A stretch of 64,000 nt of DNA from Fischerella thermalis PCC 7521 (lineage in GTDB: Bacteria; Cyanobacteriota; Cyanobacteriia; Cyanobacteriales; Nostocaceae), in contig NZ_AJLL01000068.1 in NCBI RefSeq assembly GCF_000317225.1, positions 1-64,000 of the forward strand. The letters run 5' to 3'. The position numbers and the translations under genes were made by a program. A model generated the notes under the pieces. It was not told where the DNA came from. It did not search any database and saw only the letters and a list, made by a program, of their open reading frames with translations. Below, piece by piece: positions 37,269 to 47,158 of the stretch. Position 1 is the stretch's first letter. Each line of letters opens with the position of its first letter.

Positions 37269-38519
37269 TTACCTTGTCAGCAACTTCCGTCGCAGTTGAT
37301 CCAAAGCACTGCAAGTGCTGAGGTGACGAATTAAAGACCTACTTCGTCCTGTACCCCAACGATATTCAAAACTCTCCACTTCGCCGTTTGGTTTTGCTAG
37401 ACCAATGTAAACCAAACCTACTGGCTTAGTCTCAGTCCCACCAGTCGGCCCAGCAATACCAGTGATACTCAGTCCCCAACTAGTGCCAAGACGCGATCGC
37501 ACTCCCAATGCCATTTGCTCTGCTACTGTAGCACTAACCGCCCCACATTTTGCTAAATCTTCGGCGTTGACATCCAAGAGATTGATTTTGACTGAGTTAT
37601 TATAAGAAATTACTCCACCCCAAAAGTAATCAGAACTACCAGAAGTTTCTGTTAACATCTGTCCTAGTCCGCCACCAGTGCAGGATTCTGCTACAGAGAG
37701 GGTTTCTTTCTCTCTACGCAATAACTCACCAACTACGGAAGCAAGGGTGTCATCATCAGCACCGTAATAATCCAGTCCTGCAATATCTTGGAGTTGCTTG
37801 TGTACAGGTGCAATCAATTCCTGTGCTGCGGCTTCAGTAGCAGCTTTTGCTGAAATCCGTAATTTGACTTCTCCCTTGCTAGCGTAAGGGGCTACGGTGG
37901 GATTGGTTAAATTTAGATAAGCAGCAACTTTTTCCGCTAAAGCAGATTCAGGAATACCCCAAAACTTTAACATGCGACTGTAAATAGTTTCCTTACCCCA
38001 ACCAAGGTTTCGCAAGTAGGGTACTGCGGTTTCTTCCCACATCCGTTGCATTTCGCTTGGTACACCAGGGAAGGTAAATATTGTTAATCCCGGTTGGGGT
38101 TGCCAGATGATACCTGGTGCTGTACCAGTAGGATTAGGTAATATTTCTGCGCCTTTAGGTATCAAAGCTTGCTTGCGGTTGCTGGGTGTCATTTGCCGGC
38201 CACGCTGAGCGTATTTACGGGCAATATCTTCGATAATTTCAGGACGTTCTACTAAAGGAGTGTTAAAAAAATCGGCTATAGTTTCACAGGTAAGGTCATC
38301 TGGTGTCGGGCCAAGACCGCCTGTAAAAATTAATATTTCTGACCTTTGACTAGCTATTTCAATAACATGCTTGAGTCTTTCAGGGTTATCTCCTACGACT
38401 GTTTGGTAGTAGTGAGGAATCCCTAATTTTGCTAATTGAATTGCCAAATATTGAGCATTGCTGTTAAGGATATTTCCCAACAGCATTTCAGTACCAACAC
38501 AAATAATTTCTGCACTCAT
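37269..38519 (-). CDS. cinA: CinA family competence/damage-inducible protein
   Basis: A 416-residue two-domain protein: an N-terminal MoaB/MogA-like domain (EIICVGTEMLLGNILNSNAQYLA at residues 4-26; FTGGLGPTPDDLTCETIA near 66; FPGVPSEMQRMWEE near 151) with ADP-ribose pyrophosphatase activity in studied homologues, and a C-terminal nicotinamide-nucleotide amidase domain (VAESCTGGGLGQMLTETSGSSDYFWGGV near 275-302; SITGIAGPTGGTETKPVGLVYIG near 349). In bacteria it recycles NMN. The full architecture is intact. glyA lies 113 bases upstream on the same strand, separated by G-rich repeats, so a common transcript is possible. Confidence 0.95.
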   Translation of the reverse strand: MSAEIICVGTEMLLGNILNSNAQYLAIQLAKLGIPHYYQTVVGDNPERLKHVIEIASQRSEILIFTGGLGPTPDDLTCETIADFFNTPLVERPEIIEDIARKYAQRGRQMTPSNRKQALIPKGAEILPNPTGTAPGIIWQPQPGLTIFTFPGVPSEMQRMWEETAVPYLRNLGWGKETIYSRMLKFWGIPESALAEKVAAYLNLTNPTVAPYASKGEVKLRISAKAATEAAAQELIAPVHKQLQDIAGLDYYGADDDTLASVVGELLRREKETLSVAESCTGGGLGQMLTETSGSSDYFWGGVISYNNSVKINLLDVNAEDLAKCGAVSATVAEQMALGVRSRLGTSWGLSITGIAGPTGGTETKPVGLVYIGLAKPNGEVESFEYRWGTGRSRSLIRHLSTCSALDQLRRKLLTR

Positions 38520-38632
38520 GAGAGGGATTAGGGATTGAGAACTAGGGATTGGGGATTAGGAGGACAAGGGGGACAAGGCAGACAGGGAAGAATTTCTCCC
38601 TTTTCCCCAATCCCGATCCCCGATCCCCTATT

Positions 38633-39916
38633 TTAGGCTAATGCTGGTACGGGAACTACCAAGTGCGGGTACAAGGGGAAGCGATCGCACAGTGCTGCTA
38701 CCCGTCGCCGACAATCAACAGCAACACTTTCGGAATCTGGATTTAACAAGCGATCGGCAATAATATTACCAATCTCTGTAAAGTCTGCCACTTCTAGACC
38801 TCGTGTGGTCATAGCTGGAGAACCCAATCTCAAGCCACTGGTAACAAACGGTGACTCTGGATCGAAGGGAACTGTATTTTTATTAGTGGTGACATTTACA
38901 TTACTTAGATACTGTTCCGCTTGTTTTCCAGTCATGCTTATACTACGTAAATCTACGAGCATGACATGATTATCTGTACCATTAGATACTAGTTTCAAGC
39001 CACGATTTTGGAGTTGCGTTGCCAATGCGCGGGCGTTGTCAATCACTTGAGCAGAATAAGTTTTAAATTCTGGTTTTAGCGCTTCTCCAAAAGCTACCGC
39101 CTTAGCAGCAATGACGTGTTCTAATGGTCCACCTTGAGTACCAGGGAAAACAGCTTTATCTAGTTTTTTACCCAATTCTGGGTCACGGGTCATAATTAAA
39201 CCACCTCTTGGTCCCCGTAGAGTTTTGTGGGTAGTTGTTGTTACTACATCACAATAAGGGATGGGGTTGGGGTGTAAACCCGTAGCAACCAAACCAGCGA
39301 TATGGGCAATATCTGCTAGTAAGTATGCACCAACTTCATCAGCAATACTGCGGAACTTTTCAAAATCGATGACACGGGGATAGGCAGAATAACCACAAAT
39401 CAAGAGCTTAGGACGCTCCCTTAGCGCCAGCTCTCGAACTTGGTCATAGTCTAGTTGTTCTGTTTCCTGACTAACACCGTAATGAACAACCTTAAACCAT
39501 TTGCCCGACACATTCACCGGTGAACCATGGGTGAGGTGTCCGCCGTGAGACAAGTCCATCCCCATGATTGTGTCTCCTGGTTCTAGGAGACTCAGAAACA
39601 CAGCAAAATTTGCCTGTGCGCCAGAGTGGGGTTGTACGTTTGCATGAGCAGCACTAAACAGTTGTTTAGCACGATCAATTGCAATTTGCTCTATTTGATC
39701 TATGAATTCACAACCGCCATAGTAACGTTTACCAGGCAAACCTTCAGCATATTTATTTGTCAGTACTGAACCCTGCGCAGCTAGTACAGCCGCAGAGGTA
39801 AAGTTTTCGCTTGCAATCAACTCCAAATGGTCACGTTGACGCTGTAGTTCTTTGTTGATCAAATCCGCAACAACAGGATCACAGGAGGTCAAAAAATCTG
39901 AATTAGTCAGAGTCAC
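38633..39916 (-). CDS. glyA: Serine hydroxymethyltransferase GlyA
   Basis: A 427-residue PLP enzyme that interconverts serine and glycine and supplies one-carbon units. [18 protein letters not shown] near residue 33, [18 protein letters not shown] near 56, [17 protein letters not shown] near 92, [17 protein letters not shown] near 199 and the PLP-lysine motif [17 protein letters not shown] (K near residue 230) are all present. The length is normal. In cyanobacteria it also serves photorespiration. A heptamer repeat tract lies just upstream. Confidence 0.97.
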   Translation of the reverse strand: MTLTNSDFLTSCDPVVADLINKELQRQRDHLELIASENFTSAAVLAAQGSVLTNKYAEGLPGKRYYGGCEFIDQIEQIAIDRAKQLFSAAHANVQPHSGAQANFAVFLSLLEPGDTIMGMDLSHGGHLTHGSPVNVSGKWFKVVHYGVSQETEQLDYDQVRELALRERPKLLICGYSAYPRVIDFEKFRSIADEVGAYLLADIAHIAGLVATGLHPNPIPYCDVVTTTTHKTLRGPRGGLIMTRDPELGKKLDKAVFPGTQGGPLEHVIAAKAVAFGEALKPEFKTYSAQVIDNARALATQLQNRGLKLVSNGTDNHVMLVDLRSISMTGKQAEQYLSNVNVTTNKNTVPFDPESPFVTSGLRLGSPAMTTRGLEVADFTEIGNIIADRLLNPDSESVAVDCRRRVAALCDRFPLYPHLVVPVPALA

Positions 39917-39956
39917 TTTTAGCTATCCTTAATGGCAATTTGTATCTAAGTTGGTT

Positions 39957-40035
39957 GTTGGTAGTTAATAGTTAGTAGTTAATAGTTAGTAGTTAGTAGT
40001 TGACCACTAACCACTATCTACTAACCACTCACCAC
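39957..40035 (+). repeat. Heptanucleotide repeat tract (TTAGTAG/AACCACT)
   Basis: Tandem TTAGTAG units followed by AACCACTATCTACTAACCACTC, so the tract can fold on itself. The remaining part of 39917-40390 has no gene and holds the promoter of the small cysteine protein. Confidence 0.75.
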
Positions 40036-40390
40036 CCACCACGAGTAACATGTTTATTTACGCCAACCTATTTATCAAGTATGAACCATTGCTGGTATTT
40101 ATTGGTTCTCATGAATTTATGTATTAGTTTTTACTACAAAAAAGATTATCCAACATACAATAAACTTAAATCCTACTAAAACTAGTTTTACTGGATTGTT
40201 ATCAACTGCATATTTTCAAATTGGTTTGAAAACTGAGCAATAGATTTCTGAGCGATTTAACAGATAAGTTAGCTCGCAAGTGTAGGGGTCGATAGTTAAG
40301 TACAACTGCTACTAAATTAGAATCTACAATCCGAAATATCAACCTTAGAGGAAATACAGGGAACTATTGAGGAGTTATAGGAGGGATTGG

Positions 40391-40588
40391 ATGCTAGTAA
40401 TTTTAATGGAAGATCAGATCCTTGCCCCTCAGCAAGTTTGTCAGTCTTGTTTGCTCGCTGATAGTAGTGGTCAACCTCGTTGGCGCCAAGGTCAGCTACG
40501 CTGTGGTCATACAGTTAGTAAAATGTCTGAGCGTCAACCAGTTCAGTATGAGTGTATGATGGGTTTCCGCATTGTTAATATTGAATAA
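40391..40588 (+). CDS. Small Cys-rich protein, possible zinc ribbon
   Basis: A 65-residue protein I do not recognise by name. It has CQSCLLAD (CxxC) near residue 15, then CGHTV near 40 and YEC near 54, a set of one His and four Cys that could bind one zinc. The ATG at 40391 follows AGGAGGG at five bases, much better than an in-frame start 24 bases earlier. It looks like a conserved small cyanobacterial protein. It precedes the Tic20 gene by 87 bases on the same strand. Confidence 0.65.
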   Translation: MLVILMEDQILAPQQVCQSCLLADSSGQPRWRQGQLRCGHTVSKMSERQPVQYECMMGFRIVNIE

Positions 40589-40675
40589 AGCTAATTTAGT
40601 GGAAATAATCAACAGATCAACTGCGTTATTCTAGGTTCATGTGACTATTGAATTTTAACCATAGGAGAGCGCAGT

Positions 40676-41155
40676 ATGACTTGGCGTGGGTCTACAACAG
40701 TTAAAGACAGGATTTTTGCTTGCTTGCCTTATTTGCTTCCTGTTGTTGAAGTTTTTGCATTTGGTCAATTTTTTCTCACCCAGTTTCCACCCGTGCAATA
40801 TTTATTTTTGCCCTTGCTGCCATTATTGAGAATTTACTATGGCGTTCGCTATGCTGGATTGATTATTTTCTTTGCTTTATTTATCTTTGTGGTGCGAAAC
40901 GAAAAAATCAGTCATTTTATTCGTTTCAACACTATGCAGGCAATTCTACTGGACATTATAGTTTTCTTGTTTGGTGTCCTCACTGATGTTGTTGGACTGC
41001 TTCCAGCTGGAGGTTTTGCTGTCCAGACCTTATACACTACTGTTTTTCTAGGCATAGTGGCAGCATGTGTATATTCTATGATCCAGTCGCTGTTAGGGCG
41101 TTACGCAGAAATTCCCGCCATTTCTGATGCAGTATACATGCAACTGCCACGCTAG
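40676..41155 (+). CDS. Tic20/Ycf60 family membrane protein
   Basis: A 159-residue protein with four membrane helices (ACLPYLLPVVEVFAFGQFFL, YAGLIIFFALFIFVV, ILLDIIVFLFGVLTDVVGLL, TLYTTVFLGIVAACVYSMI), the layout and FIRFNTMQAILLDI motif of the Tic20 family, a component of the chloroplast import channel that descends from cyanobacteria. The cyanobacterial role is not settled. Start follows AGGAG. Its stop overlaps the stop of the convergent FAH-family gene: both use the palindrome CTAG at 41152-41155. Confidence 0.9.
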   Translation: MTWRGSTTVKDRIFACLPYLLPVVEVFAFGQFFLTQFPPVQYLFLPLLPLLRIYYGVRYAGLIIFFALFIFVVRNEKISHFIRFNTMQAILLDIIVFLFGVLTDVVGLLPAGGFAVQTLYTTVFLGIVAACVYSMIQSLLGRYAEIPAISDAVYMQLPR

Positions 41156-41931
41156 GTATCAACTACCACTACTGTGTTTTCCAGACGACCAATGCCTTCG
41201 ATTTCTATACGGACGCGATCGCCTACATTCAGAGGCCCAACTCCCACAGGTGTACCTGTCAGTATAATATCCCCCGGTAATAGTGTCATGATCTGACTGA
41301 TGTAGGACACAAGGTAGTCTGGAGGAAAAACCATTTGATCTATAGTGGCAGATTGTACAGGAGTCGGCTCTTCATTTAAGAAAGTCTGTAATCTAGCTCC
41401 TGGGCTTAATTCCCGGACAATCCACGGGCCAAGGGGACAGAACGAATCAAAACCTTTTGCTCGTGTCCATTGACTATCTTTTTTTTGTAAGTCCCGCGCC
41501 GTGACATCATTGGCGATTGTGTAACCCCAAATTTTCATTTGGGCTTCTTTAGGTGTGCAATTAAAAGCGCGATCGCCAATAACTAATGCCAGTTCTCCTT
41601 CATAGTCTACTCGTTGTGACTGTGGTGGATAATGAATTTTTCCTAACGAAGCAATTACAGATGTGGGTGGTTTGAGAAAAATCAGTGGTTCAGCAGGCAC
41701 CTCAGTTCCCATTTCCGCCGCATGTTCCGCATAATTTTTGCCGACAGCTATGATTTTTGAAGGCGCACAGGGAGCTAAAATTTCATAATCATCTGGCTCT
41801 AAAATCAAATCCGTAGGTTGACCTTGTAACCAGGGTGGAGCATCCAGCACCTGCACTTTCATGGAAAGTTGTAGCAAACCATAGTAAATCTGCCCTTCTG
41901 GATTTTGAACTCGCACAAAGCGCTGCGCCAT
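41152..41931 (-). CDS. Fumarylacetoacetate hydrolase family protein
   Basis: A 259-residue protein of the FAH superfamily, metal-dependent enzymes that break C-C bonds in 2-oxo acids (for example 2-hydroxyhepta-2,4-diene-1,7-dioate isomerase-like or acylpyruvase). KIIAVGKNYAEHAAEMG near residue 60, PLIFLKPPTSVI near 83, VDYEGELALVIGD (metal-ligand Glu residues) near 108, YTIANDVTARDLQ and GDIILTGTPVGVGPLNVGD are family marks. The N-terminal 55 residues are the usual short extra domain. The substrate cannot be deduced. Confidence 0.92.
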   Translation of the reverse strand: MAQRFVRVQNPEGQIYYGLLQLSMKVQVLDAPPWLQGQPTDLILEPDDYEILAPCAPSKIIAVGKNYAEHAAEMGTEVPAEPLIFLKPPTSVIASLGKIHYPPQSQRVDYEGELALVIGDRAFNCTPKEAQMKIWGYTIANDVTARDLQKKDSQWTRAKGFDSFCPLGPWIVRELSPGARLQTFLNEEPTPVQSATIDQMVFPPDYLVSYISQIMTLLPGDIILTGTPVGVGPLNVGDRVRIEIEGIGRLENTVVVVDT

Positions 41932-42465
41932 AACCTTGATGAATACCTCTATTTGTAATCAAATCGCTTCTCGAGTCAATTGTCTACAGTCCAAAGTCTA
42001 TAAACTCATGACTAACTTTACCAGTATCAGAAGTGGTGTGCCGAATCACCTAATTACCTAATTAGCAAGGGCAAACATAAAGTGGGTTGAAGCTGTATGC
42101 AGTTCCAGCTTGCTCGTTTTGCCAATGCATGTCAACTGAACACCAACTAGGTATAAGCAGTTGAACCCAAAAGACGCGTGGACAGGAGATGGTTTTTCCA
42201 AGAGTAGGGCTTCTCGCACGCAAAATCCAAAATTGTTACTACTCACCTCCTTGTTGAATCATATTTTAATTTCAGTCTTAAAAACGCTACACTCAGAAAT
42301 TGTGTAAAACTCCTAAATATTGACAAATGGGATTTCACACTGTACAACTTTCCTGTATGATCATAATTCCTTGTTGCTGTATATATAAATAGGTTTTTGT
42401 ATAAATTTTTACAATTAATTCCTATTGACATCAGCAGCCACATAGTCCAAAAGGAGATCAAAACC
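41932..42465. other. Intergenic region upstream of rpsF
   Basis: 534 bases without a convincing gene. A possible sigma-70-type promoter is TTGACA (42320-42325), 17 bases, TACAAC (42343-42348). Position 42170-42240 resembles a dispersed sequence (GGAGATGGTTTTTCC...AAAATCCAAAAT). A 62-codon minus frame at 42058-42246 is not believable as a gene. Confidence 0.45.
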
Positions 42466-42786
42466 ATGCAAACAGTTTATGAAACAATGTACATCCTGCG
42501 TCCTGATTTAGGGGATGAACAGGTAGAGCAAATTATTTCTAAGTATGAGAACTTGTTGCGGGAACAAGGAGCTGACAACATCCAAAGTCAGAATCGAGGC
42601 AAGCGTCGTTTAGCTTATGAAATTAAAAAGCAAAGAGATGGCATCTATATCCAACTCAACTATACTGGTCCAGGCAAAGTGATTGCGGTGCTAGAACGCG
42701 CCATGCGTCTGAGCGAGGAAGTGATTCGCTACCTAACAATTAACCAACAAGTAAAAGAGCCAAAAGCTTCTACAGAAGCAGCATAG
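42466..42786 (+). CDS. rpsF: 30S ribosomal protein S6
   Basis: A 106-residue ribosomal protein of the small-subunit platform. [20 protein letters not shown] at the start, [20 protein letters not shown] near residue 43 and VIRYLTI near residue 86 are diagnostic. The open frame extends upstream to 42397, but the ATG at 42466 has AAGGAG ten bases before it and gives the normal N-terminus. The usual partners rpsR and ssb do not follow; cyanobacterial rpsF is commonly separate. Confidence 0.95.
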   Translation: MQTVYETMYILRPDLGDEQVEQIISKYENLLREQGADNIQSQNRGKRRLAYEIKKQRDGIYIQLNYTGPGKVIAVLERAMRLSEEVIRYLTINQQVKEPKASTEAA

Positions 42787-42914
42787 TTAGATAGTAGTTA
42801 GTGGTTAGTAGTTAGTGTTAACAACTAACAACTAACAACTAAAAATTTATATTTCAAAAAAAGTAAAAAAAATCGTTTTTCCACTTGCCAATTTCTCCGG
42901 GAATGCTAAATTAA

Positions 42915-42934
42915 CTAGTACTTGGAAGTACTAG
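42915..42934. promoter_or_regulatory. Perfect palindrome CTAGTACTT-GG-AAGTACTAG
   Basis: A 20-base dyad of nine-base arms, 67 bases upstream of the coiled-coil gene's GTG. It could be an operator for a dimeric regulator or the stem of a leader RNA. It does not match the LexA box seen at 55259. Confidence 0.45.
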
Positions 42935-43001
42935 CTAAAAGCAGTACAACCGCGTTTATACCTAAAAGGGGAAAGATTATTCACCGGAGCTAGTTGCCAC
43001 T

Positions 43002-43562
43002 GTGAGCCAAACTGATCACTCCAATATTCAAGCTCTCTCTACAGAAGTATCGAAGTTGCGTCAAGAATTGCAACTTCGCGATCAATTAGTGCAACAGCTG
43101 TCTCAAGAACTGTTCCGACTGGTCAAGGGTAACACTAACTTTATGCCCCAGCCAGATATGTCTGAGCGTTATCAAAGTCAGCTTCAAACTTTGCGAGAAC
43201 AACTACAAGCAGTTGAACAACAAGTAACTTTTTATCAAGAACAAATTGCAACTCGAGACGCCGAAATTTATCAGTTGCGTCAGTCGGTGCAAGAACTAAC
43301 CGATCGCAGCCGGATGTTAGAGCAAGTAGTACAGGAGTTACCACAAATTTATCGTCGTAAGTTTGAAGAGCGTATGGCTCCTGTCAGAGAAAAAGTAGCA
43401 ATGCTACAACGAGAAAATCGCCGGTTACAGGCTGAGCTGCAAAGTGTGAGTTATCGTTTGGCGCTGAAAACTCGTACCACTTCTCACAGTGGTATAGATT
43501 TACCAAATTTCCCGCCGATGGCATCCGACGCAAGCAATATTTCTACTGTGCAAAATGCCTAA
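43002..43562 (+). CDS. Coiled-coil protein of unknown function
   Basis: A 186-residue cytoplasmic protein, mostly coiled coil: heptad-rich LSTEVSKLRQELQLRDQLVQ (residues 12-31) and LQTLREQLQAVEQQVTFYQ (about 62-80), then IYRRKFEERMAPVREKVAML near residue 116 and a second coil, with a proline-rich tail. I do not recognise a named family. The start is a GTG at 43002. It follows rpsF by 215 bases that contain heptamer repeats and a 20-base palindrome. It may be a structural or scaffolding protein; the even heptads and lack of membrane segments are all that can be said. Confidence 0.7.
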   Translation: MSQTDHSNIQALSTEVSKLRQELQLRDQLVQQLSQELFRLVKGNTNFMPQPDMSERYQSQLQTLREQLQAVEQQVTFYQEQIATRDAEIYQLRQSVQELTDRSRMLEQVVQELPQIYRRKFEERMAPVREKVAMLQRENRRLQAELQSVSYRLALKTRTTSHSGIDLPNFPPMASDASNISTVQNA

Positions 43563-43997
43563 ATTTTTATTTTGGCTACGTCAGCATGTGGCAGGGCAGC
43601 CTTTATGATTTATTAGTACTCACAGCCAAAACACCAGTTGTTTAGAGAATTAACAGCTCTAGCCAAAAAGATTATAGGAAAATTTGTTCCCACGCTAGCT
43701 ATTTCGGGTAGTTTATGAAGTGCGAAAGCCATACTGCAAAGCCACTGCTTGACCGTGCCAATTTTAGATTTTGGATTTTGGATTTTGGATTGAGGTTTTT
43801 CGGTTAATACCGCGTTTTAACAAGGGTTGTACAAATCTAAATTCCCAAATCTAAAATCTTCAAGCTGCATTTCCTTATCGGTGCAGTCAATCTAGAATTT
43901 TAAATCGCCAATCTAAAATCGAAAATTGATTGACCTAACCATGAGTTTTCATTTGTGAAATGGCACTTTTAACATATCGGCTGCAAACTACTTTTGT
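43563..43997. other. Intergenic region with ATTTTGG repeats
   Basis: Between convergent genes. It holds four tandem GATTTTGGATTTTGG-type units (about 43765-43790) and further scattered AAATC/AAAATC copies to 43925, the complement of the unit found inside ccsB and at the start of tilS. No gene seen. Confidence 0.6.
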
Positions 43998-44321
43998 TCA
44001 CAAAACCCGATTTTCCTCTGGATTGTGAACAATTTCAAATACTGAATCCAGTTGAGTGAGTTCCAAAACTAACCTCACAGGTGTTTGTACATTGCACAGC
44101 ACTAGACGACAACCATTTTGTCGTGCAGCCTTAAAACCATTAACTAAAGCTACTAAGCCGGAACTATCCATAAAATCCACCTCAGCTAAGTCAATTACCC
44201 AGAGTTGATCACGTTTAGGTAATATTTCAGCCATCTTTTTGCTTAAAGCCACACCACCCTCTAAGTCCATGCGTCCTTGAGGCTTAAACAGGATAATTTG
44301 GCGTTCTGATATGAGAGTCAT
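43998..44321 (-). CDS. STAS-domain anti-sigma-factor antagonist
   Basis: A 107-residue single STAS domain. The phosphorylatable serine lies in IDLAEVDFMDSSGLVALVNG (residues 54-73; DSSG, with the first or second Ser the expected site), the hallmark of SpoIIAA/RsbV-like antagonists that release a kinase-type anti-sigma factor when dephosphorylated. The ATG at 44321 is preferred to a TTG at 44357. In Nostoc punctiforme a similar partner-switching system (HmpU-HmpV-HmpW) controls hormogonium formation; whether this is HmpV cannot be told, because no phosphatase or kinase gene is adjacent. Confidence 0.88.
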   Translation of the reverse strand: MTLISERQIILFKPQGRMDLEGGVALSKKMAEILPKRDQLWVIDLAEVDFMDSSGLVALVNGFKAARQNGCRLVLCNVQTPVRLVLELTQLDSVFEIVHNPEENRVL

Positions 44322-45070
44322 AAATTTTCTTGGGGTAATTGAATCGATAAAAAACAAAAAATGAGCATAAAAACTGCTTCATGTACAACCGTAAAAATAC
44401 TGATTTATCCTAAAAGCTGGTAACTTACAGTAGTACGGTTGAGACGAATATTTTCAGTATTCATGCCGTATAATTTGTCTTAACTTTCCCCAATATAGGC
44501 ATAAGCATCTGAGAATTTCAGTAGTATCCGTATCTTTTACAAAATTTTTATATTTATCCCAGATGTTTATAAACTTTTAATAAAAAAATTTTGCTTAATA
44601 TCAGTAGGTGTTCCGATGTGGTATATAGTTAATCTACAGAAATTGTGTCAATTTGCGTCAAAAATGATACTAAATATATTCTTAGGTAAAGGATAAATAT
44701 TCCAAAAACTCCGACTAATTAATGAGTTGAAGCAGACTCTTTCAAAAAATGTCGTCGTTACTTTGTAACATTTCTACTCTGTGATTTAGTTAACATTTGG
44801 ATATTATATGCGTCTAAACTGATGATTTTGATAAAGTTTTTTTTAAGTTCTTACAGATACTTGACCAACTATCCCTTGATGCTGCAAGAAAGCGGATTTA
44901 TCCGTGGAATAAATCGAAAATCCAAAATCCGGCGGATTGATCGGTAGGGTCAATCCAAACAAAATTGTCTGACTTTGGTTCATGTTTCTCTCAAAGGCTT
45001 GATTGACACACCATCAGAGAACAAGCCAAGATATAGTGAAGGTAAACATTTGTAAAGGCTGCGGTGCTGA
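44322..45070. other. 749-base intergenic region
   Basis: Divergent promoter region of the STAS and DedA genes, very AT-rich. Small dyads: GATTTAT/ATAAATC (44895-44915) and GGATTGA/TCAATCC (44934-44956) around AAAATCC repeats. No gene, tRNA or terminator recognised. Confidence 0.45.
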
Positions 45071-45700
45071 ATGTCTTTGGAATTTATCTCGTTAGAAAAT
45101 ATCCAAAGGATTGCCCATGAATATGGATACTGGGCAATTTTTTTCGGAATATTGTTAGAGAACTTGGGCATTCCCATTCCTGGTGAAACCGTAACCCTAG
45201 TCGGTGGGTTCCTAGCTGGTAGTCATGAATTAAATTACTGGCTAGTTCTAGGTGATGCTGTTACGGGAGCAGTGATTGGTGGTATTTGCGGTTATTGGAT
45301 TGGTAGAACTGGCGGTTGGTCAATGTTAGTGCGATTTGGCAGCCTGTTTAGATTCTCTGAAGCCCGGCTGTTGAGTATAAAAGAGCAATTTAGCGAAAAT
45401 GCGGCAAAAGCAGTATTTTTTGGGCGTTTCTTTGCCCTGTTGAGAATTTTTGCCGCCCCTATGGCTGGTATAGCTGAAATGCCTTTTGGAAAATTCTGTT
45501 TTTATAACATATTAGGTGCAACTGTGTGGGCTAGTGTGATGGTGACACTATCATTCTTTGCTGGCACAATCGTCTCTCTGGAGCAGTTAGTTGCTTGGGT
45601 AAGTAAATTCGCGATCGCTGCGTTATTAATCCTTGCAGCTTTTATCATTATTCCCTTGTGGTTAGAGGCTAGACAAGCTAATAACCCAGCAGGAGAGTGA
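45071..45700 (+). CDS. DedA family membrane protein (VTT/SNARE-associated domain)
   Basis: A 209-residue inner-membrane protein with the DedA signature: ENLGIPIPGETVTLVGGFLAG near residue 31 (E and G/P motif before the first re-entrant loop), VTGAVIGGICGYWIGRTGG near 65 and FFGRFFALLRIFAAPMAGIAEMPFGKFCFYNILGA near 116-150 (the conserved F-GRF-R-pattern). DedA proteins act in phospholipid, undecaprenyl phosphate or proton-coupled transport. Start ATG; no Shine-Dalgarno is obvious. Single gene with repeats (GGGGTGATGGGGGC) downstream. Confidence 0.92.
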   Translation: MSLEFISLENIQRIAHEYGYWAIFFGILLENLGIPIPGETVTLVGGFLAGSHELNYWLVLGDAVTGAVIGGICGYWIGRTGGWSMLVRFGSLFRFSEARLLSIKEQFSENAAKAVFFGRFFALLRIFAAPMAGIAEMPFGKFCFYNILGATVWASVMVTLSFFAGTIVSLEQLVAWVSKFAIAALLILAAFIIIPLWLEARQANNPAGE

Positions 45701-45702
45701 TA

Positions 45703-45775
45703 GGGAGATGGGGTGATGGGGGCTAGGGGTCCCCACTTTGTGGGGTTGGGGGGTGATGGGGAGTGTGAGGAGTAA
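45703..45775 (+). repeat. G-rich tandem repeat tract
   Basis: GATGGGGTGATGGGGGC and GGGGAGTGTGAGGAG units between the convergent DedA and argG genes; related tracts occur at 14491-14560, 38525-38570, 54500-54590 and, inside a gene, at 57565-57618. Confidence 0.6.
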
Positions 45776-45839
45776 TAATACTCTCTATATTGTCTTCCTT
45801 GTCCTCTTTGTCCCCTTTCTTTTTCCGATCTCTGATCCC

Positions 45840-47042
45840 CTATCCCCTTCTATGCTCTGCCCAAATCCGAGTCGGTAGACCCCAAACGTAAATGAAGCCT
45901 TCCGCTGCTTTATGATCAAATTTGTCATCAGCTCCGTAGGTTGCCAAGTCAGGAGTGTACAAAGAATTTTCCGAATGACGCCCAACGATGGTAGCGTTAC
46001 CCTTAAATAACTTCACCCGAATTGTTCCAGAGACTTGCTCTTGGGTTTTTTGAATAAAAGCATCTAGGGCTGCTTTCAGGGGACTGTACCACAAGCCGTT
46101 GTAAATCATTTGGCTGTAAGTTTCTTCAATACCCCGCTTGTAATGGGTAACATCTGCTGTGAGAGTCAGGCTTTCTAAATCACGATGGGCTTGAATTAAT
46201 ATCACCATTGCGGGAGATTCGTAAATTTCCCGCGATTTAATCCCCACCAAACGATTTTCGATCATGTCGATGCGCCCAACACCGTGATTTCCTGCAACTT
46301 GGTTAAGTTGTTCGATTAACTCAATGGGCCTTTTTGTTTCACCGTTGAGGCTGGTAGGAATACCTCTAGTAAAACCAATTTCAATGTATTCTGGTTCGTT
46401 GGGAGTGTCAGCGATCGCTTTTGTCAATAAATAAATTTCTTCTGGTGGTTCCACTGTGGGATCTTCCAGAATACCTGCTTCGATACTCCGACCAAGTAAA
46501 TTGCGGTCAATACTGTAAGGAGAAGACTTTTTCACGGGTGCAGGAATGCCAAACTTTTCTCCGTAAGCAATTGTTTCCTCACGACTCATACCCCATTCCC
46601 GTGCAGGTGCGAGAATTTTCAGATTTGGGTTCAGGGCTGCAACAGATACATCAAAACGCACCTGATCGTTACCTTTACCAGTGCAGCCGTGAGCGATCGC
46701 ATCAGCACCGTATATTTCTGCTGTTTCTACCAAAACCTTAGCAATCAACGGACGGGCTAAGGCTGTTGCCAGAGGATAACGATTTTCGTAAAGCGCGTTG
46801 GCTTGAATGGCAGGAAATGCATAATCTTTGACAAACGTGTCTTTGACATCTGCCACTAATGACTTACTCGCACCTGATTTTAGGGCTTTCTCTCGGACTG
46901 GTTCTAATTCATCTCCCTGTCCCAAGTCTGCTGCTAGGGCAATTACTTCTTCTACACCCCACTCATTCTTGAGGTAGGGAATGCACACCGATGTATCTAC
47001 TCCGCCAGAATATGCCAGGACAACCTTTTTGGCGCGACCCAT
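45840..47042 (-). CDS. argG: Argininosuccinate synthase ArgG
   Basis: A 400-residue enzyme joining citrulline and aspartate with ATP in arginine synthesis. The PP-loop-type ATP motif [15 protein letters not shown] lies at residues 9-23; [13 protein letters not shown] near 117, [17 protein letters not shown] near 173 and [16 protein letters not shown] near 275 are conserved. Normal length for the bacterial type. A second arginine gene, argF, is 8.3 kb away, but not in an operon. Confidence 0.97.
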   Translation of the reverse strand: MGRAKKVVLAYSGGVDTSVCIPYLKNEWGVEEVIALAADLGQGDELEPVREKALKSGASKSLVADVKDTFVKDYAFPAIQANALYENRYPLATALARPLIAKVLVETAEIYGADAIAHGCTGKGNDQVRFDVSVAALNPNLKILAPAREWGMSREETIAYGEKFGIPAPVKKSSPYSIDRNLLGRSIEAGILEDPTVEPPEEIYLLTKAIADTPNEPEYIEIGFTRGIPTSLNGETKRPIELIEQLNQVAGNHGVGRIDMIENRLVGIKSREIYESPAMVILIQAHRDLESLTLTADVTHYKRGIEETYSQMIYNGLWYSPLKAALDAFIQKTQEQVSGTIRVKLFKGNATIVGRHSENSLYTPDLATYGADDKFDHKAAEGFIYVWGLPTRIWAEHRRG

Positions 47043-47158
47043 TAGCTTCTCCAGTCAAAAAACAAAGAATCGAGTCAATATTATATCCAAATAGGCCTTG
47101 CATATTTTGTTCATTTAAAGATATTGGGTAGCAAATTATCCCAAAATCCAAAATCATA

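Noticed and set aside
42058-42246. Minus-strand 62-codon frame upstream of rpsF
   Set aside because: Part of it is dispersed repeat (AAAATCCAAAAT), it lacks a ribosome binding site and its composition is not protein-like.
43998-44321. HmpV of the hormogonium partner-switching system
   Set aside because: It is a single STAS protein, but no HmpU phosphatase or HmpW kinase gene is next to it.
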